Notes under the pieces: generated by a model
What the model was told of the DNA's origin: nothing
Database searches by the model: none
Seen by the model: only the letters and a program-made list of their open reading frames with translations
Made by a program: the position numbers and the translations under genes
Source of the DNA: an uncultured Prevotellaceae bacterium
GTDB lineage: Bacteria; Bacteroidota; Bacteroidia; Bacteroidales; Muribaculaceae
Direction: 5' to 3'
Assembly: GCA_946055125.1 (NCBI GenBank)
Contig: CAMGFF010000151.1
Location: 1 to 5,955 of the forward strand
DNA: 5,955 nt
Part shown: one piece after another, positions 1 to 5,955 of the stretch
Position numbering within the stretch: the stretch's first letter is position 1
Layout of the letters: the number at the start of each line of letters is the position of its first letter

Positions 1-901
1 CGGGATATTGTCCCTCCTCGTGGAGCTTAGCAAGCTTAGCCACCACTTCGGGGCGATCCTCGGGATAGGTCACGCCAAACCACTTCGATGTAGTCGGGAG
101 CACCTCACAAGTTGCTTTGCCCTGCTTGATGAGCGTGTCCACCATCAACGGAATGAAGAACTCGCTCTTCAGGTTAGCCTGATTCTTCGGGTCGGCAAGG
201 AACTGCTTGAAGTATTCCTCGCTGTGGGCGAAGTAGTCGGGAGTGAAGCCCCAGAAGTTCATCGAGCACGGAGTGTTGTCGGGAATCGACACCCACTGGT
301 CGTTCTCATCGAGATATTGCACCACACCGTCGTGGCGCTCAATCTTGGTGCGCTCCACCACGCCGGTGAGCATGTGGGTCTTCTCGTCGTTCTCGCAGAT
401 TCCACGGCTCACTGTGCCGCTCTCCGATAGGGTGTTGCTCACGCTGAAGCCAACCATGGCATAGCGGCCTGTGCTGCCCTCGGGAAGCTCCGAGAGGAAC
501 TTGCCCATCACTACAAATGCGTCGCGGTCGTAGAAGTCGTCGCAGTTGAGCACGGCAAACGGCTCCTTTATCACATCCTTGCCCATCATCACGGCATGGT
601 TGGTGCCCCATGGCTTCACGCGGCCTTCGGGCACTGTGAATCCCTCGGGAAGTGAGTCGAGTGCCTGGAAGCACAGCTCGCACGGCACATGGCCTTCATA
701 TTTCGACAGAATCTGCTCGCGGAACTGCTGCTCGAAGTCGCGGCGAATCACCCACACGATTTTGCCAAAACCGGCCTGAATGGCATCGTAGATGCTATAG
801 TCCATAATGCTCTGTCCCTGTGGTCCAAGGGTGTCGAGCTGTTTCAGACCGCCATAACGGCTGCCCATGCCTGCTGCAAGAAGGAATAATGTAGGTTTCA
901 T
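1..901 (-). CDS. Sugar-phosphate nucleotidyltransferase (NDP-sugar pyrophosphorylase-like), 3' end cut by window edge
   Basis: This cytoplasmic enzyme should join a nucleoside triphosphate and a sugar 1-phosphate into an NDP-sugar plus pyrophosphate. The 300 visible codons start at ATG (901-899) and stay open to the window edge. The N-terminus carries the pyrophosphorylase signature LAAGMGSRYGGLKQ (residues 8-21: nucleotide-binding loop with G11, G13, R15 and K20). Further family-like motifs are WGTNHA (98-103), NCDDFYDRD (119-127, candidate metal-binding Asp pair D121/D122), VVER (181-184) and SMNFWGFTP (213-221). There is no signal peptide. From memory, close Bacteroidales relatives are just over 300 residues and end soon after a GxYP motif like the one seen at 298-300, so only a few residues are probably missing. 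The start lies 39 nt after the galM stop, with an A-rich leader and no clear Shine-Dalgarno, which suggests cotranscription with galK-galM. The family is clear, but the sugar and nucleotide are not. Galactose 1-phosphate is an inference from context; glucose 1-phosphate or another hexose phosphate is possible. Confidence 0.88.
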   Translation of the reverse strand, partial: MKPTLFLLAAGMGSRYGGLKQLDTLGPQGQSIMDYSIYDAIQAGFGKIVWVIRRDFEQQFREQILSKYEGHVPCELCFQALDSLPEGFTVPEGRVKPWGTNHAVMMGKDVIKEPFAVLNCDDFYDRDAFVVMGKFLSELPEGSTGRYAMVGFSVSNTLSESGTVSRGICENDEKTHMLTGVVERTKIERHDGVVQYLDENDQWVSIPDNTPCSMNFWGFTPDYFAHSEEYFKQFLADPKNQANLKSEFFIPLMVDTLIKQGKATCEVLPTTSKWFGVTYPEDRPEVVAKLAKLHEEGQYP

Positions 902-940
902 AATGACTCTTTTTTTTCTGTTTGTGTTTTGTTGTTGAGA

Positions 941-1981
941 TTATAAAGTTTTGAATTTGAATACTATCTCGCGGTCGTAGCGCTCGCCGGCCTTGAGGAG
1001 CTGCGTGGGGAATTGAGGCTGGTTGGGTGCGTCGGGCACGCCCTGGCACTCAATTGCCACTGCGTCGTAGTCGGCAAAGTCGCAGCCTTTCTTGCCCTTG
1101 GGAGCTCCGGCGAGCCAGTTGCCGGTATATACCTGCGCGGCGGGCTGGTCGGTGGCCACTTCCACCACGCGGCCGGTGCTCTCGTCGGTGAGCACTGCCA
1201 CGGTCTTCATCGAGCCGTCCCAGCCATCCACGAGCCAGCAGTTGTCGTAACCCTTGCCATAGATGAGTGCGGGGAAGTCGGCCTTGATATCCTCGCCAAG
1301 CGTCTTGGCTGTGGTGAAGTCCATTGGCGTTCCTGCCACCGGGGCTATCTCGCCGGTGGGAATCAAGGTGTCGTCGGTGGGCACATAGTTGCTGCAAGCG
1401 AGCCACAGCTTGTGGCCGAGCACCGAGCCGGTGCCTTCGCCCGAGAGGTTGAAGTAGGTGTGGTTGGTGAGGTTCACTATGGTGTCGGCATCGCTCACCG
1501 CTGCAAGCTTCAAGCTCAGCGTGCAGTCGTCGCTCCAGGTGTAGGTGGCGGTCACTATCATGTTGCCTGGATAGTGCTCGTCGCCATCGGGGCTGAAGTG
1601 GGTGAACACCACGCTGTCACCTTCCACGCGGCTGTTCCATATTTGGTTCTGGAAGCCCTCGGGGCCTCCGTGCAGGGCGTTGGGACCATTGTTGATGGCG
1701 AGCTGATACTCCTTGCCACCCACAGCGAATTGTCCCTTTGCAATGCGGTTGGCATAGCGGCCGGGCACCTTGCCGGCACATGGCCCGTCGTAGAGATAGC
1801 CGGCGGCATCGGCATAGCCCAGCACCACATCTTCCATCACGCCATTTGCATCGGGCACCACCACCGAAACGATGCCGGCGCCGAGGCTCGACACCTCGAC
1901 GCTTGCACCGCTTGCGTTTGTGAGTTTATATATGGCAATCTCGCCCTTGGACGATACTGCCACACGCTTTGTTACGTTCAT
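941..1981 (-). CDS. galM: Aldose 1-epimerase (galactose mutarotase)
   Basis: This enzyme interconverts beta- and alpha-anomers of galactose (also glucose), supplying alpha-D-galactose to galactokinase. The 346-residue protein has the usual length and spans the whole beta-sandwich domain. Visible family motifs are GRYANRI (residues 74-80, substrate-binding R75), NALHGG (101-106, H104), NLTNHTYFNL (170-179, H174 as catalytic acid), GYDNCW (244-249, D246) and AIECQGVPDAPNQPQFP (309-325, E311 as catalytic base). These assignments rest on known GalM active sites. No signal peptide or lipobox is seen, so it should be cytoplasmic, unlike the secreted mutarotases some Bacteroidota encode. The start is 15 nt after the galK stop, and a GAGGA sequence 6 nt before the ATG supports it. 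It is the middle gene of the galK-galM-nucleotidyltransferase cluster and has no room for a promoter of its own. Confidence 0.95.
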   Translation of the reverse strand: MNVTKRVAVSSKGEIAIYKLTNASGASVEVSSLGAGIVSVVVPDANGVMEDVVLGYADAAGYLYDGPCAGKVPGRYANRIAKGQFAVGGKEYQLAINNGPNALHGGPEGFQNQIWNSRVEGDSVVFTHFSPDGDEHYPGNMIVTATYTWSDDCTLSLKLAAVSDADTIVNLTNHTYFNLSGEGTGSVLGHKLWLACSNYVPTDDTLIPTGEIAPVAGTPMDFTTAKTLGEDIKADFPALIYGKGYDNCWLVDGWDGSMKTVAVLTDESTGRVVEVATDQPAAQVYTGNWLAGAPKGKKGCDFADYDAVAIECQGVPDAPNQPQFPTQLLKAGERYDREIVFKFKTL

Positions 1982-1987
1982 TTTTCT

Positions 1988-1992
1988 TCCTC
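1988..1992 (-). promoter_or_regulatory. Shine-Dalgarno-like GAGGA before galM
   Basis: On the minus strand GAGGA lies 6 nt before the galM ATG, inside the 15-nt galK-galM gap. It can pair partly with the 16S rRNA tail. The other complete starts in the window (galK, the GH2 gene, the nucleotidyltransferase) have only A/T-rich leaders, as is usual in Bacteroidota, so this is the only purine-rich candidate. It may be a chance match. Confidence 0.35.
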
Positions 1993-1996
1993 TTGT

Positions 1997-3130
1997 TTAT
2001 GAAATGCGGCGTGCGCCATCCGAAATCACCACGTCATACACCTTTGGCTCGTGGCCATACTTGGCCGCGAATTTCTCCTTGGCTGTGGCGATGAATTTGT
2101 CGTAGAGCTCCTCCTTCACCAGGTTGATGGTGCAGCCACCGAAGCCGCCACCCATGATGCGCGAGCCGGTCACGCCACACTCCTTGGCGATGTCGTTGAG
2201 GTAGTCGAGCTCCTCGCAGCTCACCTCATAGAGCTTCGACATTCCGGCGTGGGTCTCATACATCTTCTGGCCCACGGTCTCGAAGTCGCCCTTCTCAAGT
2301 GCCGCACACACTGCAAGCACGCGCTCCTTCTCACCGATTACATACTCGGCACGCATGTAGTCCTCCTCCGAAATCTGATCCTTCACGCGGTTGAGGTCGT
2401 CCATCTCGGCGTCGCGAAGGGTCTCAATGCCAAGAGCGGCAGCCACGCGCTCACACGACTGGCGACGCTTGTTGTAGGGCGAATCCACAAGCTCGTGCTT
2501 CACCACCGAGTCAACAAGCACCAGCTTGTAGCCGTCGGCCTTGAAGGGGAAATACTCAAACTCGCCCGAGCGGCAGTCGAGGCGCATGAGGCAGTCCTTC
2601 TTGCCATGAACCGATGCAAACTGGTCCATGATGCCACAGTTCACGCCGCAATAGTTGTGCTCAGTGGATTGGCCGATGCGTGCAAGCTCATATTTCTCAA
2701 TCTTGTTGTCGTTGAACATATCGTTGAGAGCATAGGCAAAGCACGACTCAAGTGCTGCCGACGACGACAGGCCTGCGCCAAGTGGAATGTCGCCTGCGAA
2801 GATTGCGTCGAATCCCTTCACTGTTCCGCCACGCTTTATTGTTTCACGGCATACGCCAAATATATAGCGTGCCCACTGCTGCTTAGGGGCATCCTCTTCG
2901 TTGAGTCCAAACTCGGCATAGTCGTCGATGTCGATCGAATACACACGCACCTTGTCGGTTCCGTTCTCCTTGATTTTGGCCTTGATGCACTTGTCGATTG
3001 CACCCGGGAACACGAATCCGCCATTATAGTCGGTGTGCTCACCAATGAGGTTGATACGACCCGACGATGTGTAGAGAGCTGCTCCGTCGGCAAAAAGTTC
3101 CTTCAGTAATTCTTTGATTTTTTCTTTCAT
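1997..3130 (-). CDS. galK: Galactokinase (GHMP kinase family)
   Basis: Galactokinase phosphorylates alpha-D-galactose with ATP to give galactose 1-phosphate in the cytoplasm, the first committed Leloir step. The 377-residue protein matches the usual length (about 380). The galactokinase signature GRINLIGEHTDYNGG is at residues 24-38 (R25 catalytic; E31, H32 and D34 sugar contacts). The GHMP ATP-binding loop PLGAGLSSSAALE is at 116-128. The catalytic base is probably D169 in GIMDQ (166-170), and the C-terminal GHMP motif TGSRIMGGGFGGC is at 321-333. The GEHTDYNGG form of the N-terminal signature favours galactokinase over homoserine or mevalonate kinases; N-acetylgalactosamine kinase is less likely. 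The ATG at 3130 begins an N-terminus (MKEKIKELLKELF) of normal length, preceded by an A-rich leader without a Shine-Dalgarno. A promoter lies 58-88 nt upstream, and galM follows after 15 nt, so this is probably the first gene of its operon. Confidence 0.96.
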   Translation of the reverse strand: MKEKIKELLKELFADGAALYTSSGRINLIGEHTDYNGGFVFPGAIDKCIKAKIKENGTDKVRVYSIDIDDYAEFGLNEEDAPKQQWARYIFGVCRETIKRGGTVKGFDAIFAGDIPLGAGLSSSAALESCFAYALNDMFNDNKIEKYELARIGQSTEHNYCGVNCGIMDQFASVHGKKDCLMRLDCRSGEFEYFPFKADGYKLVLVDSVVKHELVDSPYNKRRQSCERVAAALGIETLRDAEMDDLNRVKDQISEEDYMRAEYVIGEKERVLAVCAALEKGDFETVGQKMYETHAGMSKLYEVSCEELDYLNDIAKECGVTGSRIMGGGFGGCTINLVKEELYDKFIATAKEKFAAKYGHEPKVYDVVISDGARRIS

Positions 3131-3187
3131 TTTATTAGTTTTAGTTGATTAAGTAAAAATGTTACACGATAGGTGGTTTTCGTTCCC

Positions 3188-3218
3188 CAAAATTAGGCAT
3201 TTTTTTTCATTCGGCAAG
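3188..3218 (-). promoter_or_regulatory. Bacteroidota-type sigma-ABfr promoter for the galK operon
   Basis: On the minus strand a -7 element TAATTTTG (3195-3188) matches the Bacteroides consensus TAnnTTTG perfectly. A -33 element CTTG (3218-3215; consensus TTTG) lies exactly 19 bp upstream, the canonical spacing. Transcription would start near 3180, giving a galK leader of about 50 nt. It sits in an AT-rich gap after the GH2 hairpin, as expected for the start of a new unit. This is a motif match, not an experimental start. Confidence 0.65.
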
Positions 3219-3230
3219 AATATTTTTATT

Positions 3231-3261
3231 CCATATTTTAGTAAAAAATGTTCAAATATGG
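3231..3261. repeat. 8-bp inverted repeat upstream of the galK promoter, candidate regulator site
   Basis: CCATATTT (3231-3238) and AAATATGG (3254-3261) form a perfect 8-bp inverted repeat with a 15-nt spacer. The centre is about 31 bp upstream of the -33 element, roughly -65 from the predicted start, where activators often bind. The 23-bp period (about two helical turns) would suit a dimeric regulator. The DNA is very AT-rich, so a chance match is possible and no regulator family is indicated. Confidence 0.3.
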
Positions 3262-3292
3262 GTAATCAGGTGTTTTTTCGACCTTTTTTTGC

Positions 3293-3329
3293 AAAGCGAG
3301 GCTTCACACCGGTGGTGAAGCCTCGCTTT
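3293..3329 (-). terminator. Hairpin terminator after the GH2 gene
   Basis: AAAGCGAGGCTTCAC (3293-3307) and GTGAAGCCTCGCTTT (3315-3329) are perfect 15-bp inverted arms around a 7-nt loop. On the minus strand the hairpin begins 7 nt after the GH2 stop codon. The 3' arm ends in TTT followed by GC and an A run, so the U tract is short; on the plus strand the arm ends in TTTT. It is probably an intrinsic terminator or 3'-end stabilising hairpin for GH2 mRNA, and leaky read-through into galK is possible. Confidence 0.72.
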
Positions 3330-3336
3330 TATGTCG

Positions 3337-5781
3337 CTATTTCACATCGATAGTCACTGTGCACGGCTTCACTCCCTTGGCGCGTGCCACAAAGGTGATT
3401 TTGCCCGGCTCCTTGCCGGCTTGCACAATGGCGGTGAGCGCTCCGCTGAAGAGTGGCATCTCCTTGCCCTGGAAAGAGTAGAGACAAGTGGGGTCGCCAT
3501 TGGCGGTAGCGCGGAAGCTGCCTGCTCCCGTCACGTCGAATTTCACAAGGCGGCTGTCGGTGGGCACGAGGTTGCCGTCTTTGTCGGCCACCTGCACGGT
3601 CACATAGGCCAGGTCCTCACCATCGGCTGTGAGCGCGGTGCGGTTCACCGTTGCCACTAAGTGGTGCGGCTTGCCTGCCGTGCGCACGGTTTTCTCCATG
3701 GCTCTGCGACCCCGGGCGTCGTAGGCCACCACTTTCACCTCACCCGGCTCATAGAGCACTTCATTCCACATGAGGCGGTAGCGGGTCATGAGCGTGGAGT
3801 CGTTCTTCTCGCGCACGCCGCAGCTCTTGCCATTGATGAAAAGCTCGGCCTTGGGATAGCTCGTGTATACGAATACCGGTGTCACCTCACCCTCACGGCC
3901 TTTCCAGTTCCAGTGTGGAAGCACGTGCAGCGTGGGGTCTTTCTTGTTCCACACCGAGCGGTAGAGGTAGTAGCGGTCCTTGGGCAGCGACGCGAGGTCG
4001 ATTATGCCGAACACCGAGCTGTGGTTGGGCCATGCGTCGGTGTCGTAGGGCGACGGCTCGCCGAGGTAGTCGAAACCGGTCCACACAAACTGGCCGATAA
4101 CCCACTCGTGGTCGTCGTCGCGGGCAAAGTCGTATTCGGGGGTGTTGCTCCACGAGCAAGCTTCATTGTCGTAGCTGCTGCTCTGGTGGTTGGCGTGAAT
4201 CTCGGTGTGATGCTCTCCCCACTTCACCGGGAAGTGATACACTCCGCGGCTCGACACCGTGGATGCCGTTTCCGAGCCGAGAATCAGGCCCTGCGGCAAG
4301 CGGCGGTAGCACTCGTCGTAGTATTGCGGCTTGTAGTTGAAACCGGGAATATCGAGCGTGGCGGCAAAGCCATTGTCGAGCACCGACTTTATCTGGTCGC
4401 AGCCGCAAGTGGCGGGGCGTGTGGGGTCGAGGCGGTGAATGATGTCTTGCAGCATCACCAGCTCGTTCATGCCCACGGGGCTCCACTGACCCGTCACCTC
4501 ATTGCCTATCGACCACATCACCACTGCCGGCGAGTTGCGGAAGTGCTTCACCATGTTCTCCATGTCGCGCTCCGCCCAGTCGTTGAAGAAGCGGCCATAG
4601 CCATTGGGCGACTTGGGGCGGAAGCTCCAGTCGTCGAATGGTTCCACCATGAGCATCATTCCGAGCTCATCGCATAGCTCCACCAGCTCGGGGGCGGGCA
4701 TGTTGTGCGAGGTGCGAATGGCATTGGCTCCCATCTCCTTGAGCAGCTCCACCTGATGGCGCAGTGCGGCGCGGTTCACTGCCGCACCCAGAGGGCCCAG
4801 GTCGTGGTGGTTGCACACGCCCTTGAATTTCGTCACCTTGCCATTGAGGAAGAATCCCTTCTCGGGCACATATTTTATCGAGCGAATGCCGAAGCGGGTG
4901 TCGTAGCTGTCGACCACCTTGCCGTCGAGGCTCAGCGTGGTGCGGGCCACATAGAGTGCCGGCGTGTCGGTGCTCCACAGCTGCGGCTTCTTCACCAGGA
5001 ATTGCTGCACAAACTTCTGCCCGCGGGCGATGTACTCATTCTCGCGGCTTGCCACCTCGCGACCGTCGGGGTCGAGAATCACGGTCTTCACCATCACCTT
5101 CTCGCCCATGGGCCACTCGGCTTTAGTGCGAGCGCCGGCAATCTCCATGCTCAGGTTCACCGTGGCACACTCGGCCGACACATCGGGAGTGGTCACAAAA
5201 GTACCCCACACGGGGATATGCACGCGGTGGGTGTTGATGAGGTGCACGTTGCGGTATAGTCCCGCGCCGGGATACCAGCGCGACGCCTGCTCAAAGTTCT
5301 CAAGGTTCACCTCAAGCGCGTTCTCGCCCGGCTTCACCACACTATCAATGTTCACATAGAAAGAGTTGTAGCCATAGGGCCAGTAGGCCACTTCCCTGCC
5401 GTTAACCTTCACATGGGCATTGCTCATAGCGCCATCGAAGAGGAGCGTGAGGGCACGGTCGGCAGTGTCGGGCACCACAAAAGTAGTTTTGTAGGAGCCT
5501 TTGCCAATGAATGGCAATCCGCCGGTGCGGCCTGTCTTCCACGTAGCCACCTTCTCGCCATTCTGCTCCACAGCCACCTTTTGCAGGTCGTTGTTTCGGT
5601 CGAATGGACCATAGATTGCCCAGTCGTGGGGAACGGTCACATTCTCCCACTGCGATGTGGCAGAGGCCTCACCGCGGCAAAACTGCCACGACTCCTTCAG
5701 GAGCGACTCTTGGCGTGCGCCAAGAGTCACCACCGAAGTCATCAATGCAGTCACAAAAAATGCTGTTAGTCTCATTTTCAT
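3337..5781 (-). CDS. Secreted GH2 family beta-galactosidase
   Basis: This enzyme probably removes beta-linked galactose from oligosaccharides in the periplasm by a retaining mechanism. The 814-residue protein starts with a signal peptide (K2, R4, hydrophobic core about 5-20, possible cleavage after A22) and has no lipobox Cys. The domain order appears to be GH2 sugar-binding jelly roll (about 28-185, with GLYRNV at 174-179), GH2 immunoglobulin-like domain (about 188-300), TIM barrel (about 305-600), a DUF4982-like domain (about 615-690) and a C-terminal Ig-like domain (about 705-812). The acid/base is E428 in WSIGNEV (423-429) and the nucleophile is probably E504 in GSETASTVSSRG (502-513). 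RTSHNMP (356-362) and NHHDLG (324-329) are typical barrel motifs. ATG 5775 (Met3) is an alternative start that keeps the signal peptide. Galactosidase is the best call, given galK and galM downstream, but GH2 also includes glucuronidases and mannosidases. A hairpin follows the stop. Confidence 0.88.
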   Translation of the reverse strand: MKMRLTAFFVTALMTSVVTLGARQESLLKESWQFCRGEASATSQWENVTVPHDWAIYGPFDRNNDLQKVAVEQNGEKVATWKTGRTGGLPFIGKGSYKTTFVVPDTADRALTLLFDGAMSNAHVKVNGREVAYWPYGYNSFYVNIDSVVKPGENALEVNLENFEQASRWYPGAGLYRNVHLINTHRVHIPVWGTFVTTPDVSAECATVNLSMEIAGARTKAEWPMGEKVMVKTVILDPDGREVASRENEYIARGQKFVQQFLVKKPQLWSTDTPALYVARTTLSLDGKVVDSYDTRFGIRSIKYVPEKGFFLNGKVTKFKGVCNHHDLGPLGAAVNRAALRHQVELLKEMGANAIRTSHNMPAPELVELCDELGMMLMVEPFDDWSFRPKSPNGYGRFFNDWAERDMENMVKHFRNSPAVVMWSIGNEVTGQWSPVGMNELVMLQDIIHRLDPTRPATCGCDQIKSVLDNGFAATLDIPGFNYKPQYYDECYRRLPQGLILGSETASTVSSRGVYHFPVKWGEHHTEIHANHQSSSYDNEACSWSNTPEYDFARDDDHEWVIGQFVWTGFDYLGEPSPYDTDAWPNHSSVFGIIDLASLPKDRYYLYRSVWNKKDPTLHVLPHWNWKGREGEVTPVFVYTSYPKAELFINGKSCGVREKNDSTLMTRYRLMWNEVLYEPGEVKVVAYDARGRRAMEKTVRTAGKPHHLVATVNRTALTADGEDLAYVTVQVADKDGNLVPTDSRLVKFDVTGAGSFRATANGDPTCLYSFQGKEMPLFSGALTAIVQAGKEPGKITFVARAKGVKPCTVTIDVK

Positions 5782-5840
5782 GCTGTGATATAGGTTGTTT
5801 CTTTTTTTGTTTATGTAATCCTTACAGTATCTCCCCCACT

Positions 5841-5868
5841 TCTTACCTCTTACCTCTTACCTCTTACC
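5841..5868. repeat. Four tandem copies of a 7-bp repeat
   Basis: TCTTACC on the plus strand (GGTAAGA on the minus strand) occurs four times in perfect tandem. The array starts 8 nt after the stop codon of the upstream gene and ends 59 nt before the GH2 start. It is followed on the minus strand by AAGTGGGGGAG. The rest of the 95-nt gap is A-rich leader with no TAnnTTTG promoter element and no strong hairpin that I can see. The unit is not a multiple of three and the array is non-coding. Its role is unknown; slipped-strand copy-number variation is plausible. Confidence 0.9.
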
Positions 5869-5876
5869 TTTTTTCC

Positions 5877-5955
5877 CTATTTGAAAGCATCGAGAGCCTC
5901 GGTGGGCGTGCCATTGTCGAAGCAGCCCTTGTTGTAGCCGCCATTGTAGCCCGCC
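5877..5955 (-). CDS. C-terminal end of a partial gene, possibly GH53 endo-beta-1,4-galactanase
   Basis: Only the last 25 codons and a TAG stop (5879-5877) are visible; the frame is open to the window edge. The tail ends NKGCFDNGTPTEALDAFK. It aligns by eye with the usual end of GH53 arabinogalactan endo-beta-1,4-galactanases, which I recall as N-G-W-x-N-Q-x-L-F-D-x-x-G-x-x-L-x-x-L-x-x-F; the shared points are the N, the F-D pair, the G and the terminal L-x-x-F. GH53 next to GH2 is a known arrangement in Bacteroides galactan loci, and such an enzyme would cut beta-1,4-galactan into oligosaccharides for the GH2 enzyme. It is on the same strand as the GH2 gene, 95 nt upstream, and could be cotranscribed with it. 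That a coding end is present is fairly secure from the frame and stop; the family is tentative because 25 residues are too few. Confidence 0.5.
   Translation of the reverse strand, partial: AGYNGGYNKGCFDNGTPTEALDAFK

Noticed and set aside
902..940. Separate promoter or terminator in the galM-nucleotidyltransferase gap
   Set aside because: The 39 nt hold an A-rich leader with no hairpin and no TAnnTTTG element, so cotranscription is simpler.
1013..2002. Open reading frame of 329 codons on the plus strand, antisense to galM
   Set aside because: It mirrors galM, which carries all catalytic motifs. Its product is low-complexity (rich in H, V, G and A) with no recognisable domain, as expected from the GC-biased codons of the opposite strand.
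2051..3109. Open reading frame of 352 codons on the plus strand, antisense to galK
   Set aside because: It is the antisense shadow of a clear galactokinase, with a Leu/Val/His-rich product, no family motif and no credible start region.
3153..3253. Similar sequences GTAAAAATGTTAC (3153-3165) and GTAAAAAATGTTC (3241-3253) on either side of the galK promoter, as a looping operator pair
   Set aside because: They differ by indels, are A-rich and have only weak internal symmetry. A chance match in AT-rich DNA is the simpler reading.
3293..3329. Hairpin as a riboswitch or small RNA
   Set aside because: It is a single perfect stem with a short loop directly after a stop codon, which fits a terminator. 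No multi-helix fold or conserved aptamer core is visible.
3159..3353. 64-codon plus-strand frame across the GH2-galK gap
   Set aside because: It runs through the hairpin and AT-rich promoter DNA. The Phe/Lys-rich product reflects poly-T and poly-A tracts rather than a gene.
3661..5259. Long plus-strand frames of 338 and 184 codons antisense to the GH2 gene
   Set aside because: They overlap the conserved GH2 barrel and sugar-binding domains on the other strand and show no domain of their own.

Overview
The window suggests a member of the Bacteroidales (Bacteroidota), possibly Muribaculaceae or a Prevotella/Bacteroides relative. The evidence is a secreted GH2 beta-galactosidase of the type common in polysaccharide utilization loci, protein sequences that read like gut Bacteroidales orthologues, a perfect TAnnTTTG-type -7 promoter element, A/T-rich leaders with almost no Shine-Dalgarno sequence, and GC-rich genes separated by AT-rich gaps. 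The exact genus cannot be fixed from the sequence.

All five genes lie on the minus strand, so transcription runs from high to low coordinates. In that order they are: (1) 5955-5877, the last 25 codons of an unidentified gene, whose tail resembles the C-terminus of GH53 endo-beta-1,4-galactanases; (2) 5781-3337, a complete secreted GH2 beta-galactosidase; (3) 3130-1997, galactokinase (galK); (4) 1981-941, aldose 1-epimerase (galM); (5) 901-1, a sugar-phosphate nucleotidyltransferase that runs off the window edge only a few residues short of its expected end.

The intergenic DNA is informative. The 95-nt gap before the GH2 gene carries four perfect tandem copies of a heptamer. The 206-nt gap between GH2 and galK contains a strong hairpin just after the GH2 stop, then an AT-rich stretch with an 8-bp inverted repeat, then a well-formed Bacteroidota promoter (TTG, 19 bp, TAATTTTG) about 58 nt before galK. 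The last three genes are tightly packed (15 and 39 nt gaps) and probably form one operon.

Read together, the window looks like a galactan/galactoside catabolic module. A periplasmic GH2 enzyme releases galactose, GalM converts beta- to alpha-galactose, GalK makes alpha-galactose 1-phosphate, and the nucleotidyltransferase sits where galT would be expected. No galT, galE, transporter or regulator is visible. The most interesting hypothesis is that the nucleotidyltransferase converts galactose 1-phosphate directly to UDP-galactose. The rest of the window is ordinary, and I see no evidence of mobile elements, CRISPR arrays, RNA genes or a wholly new system.
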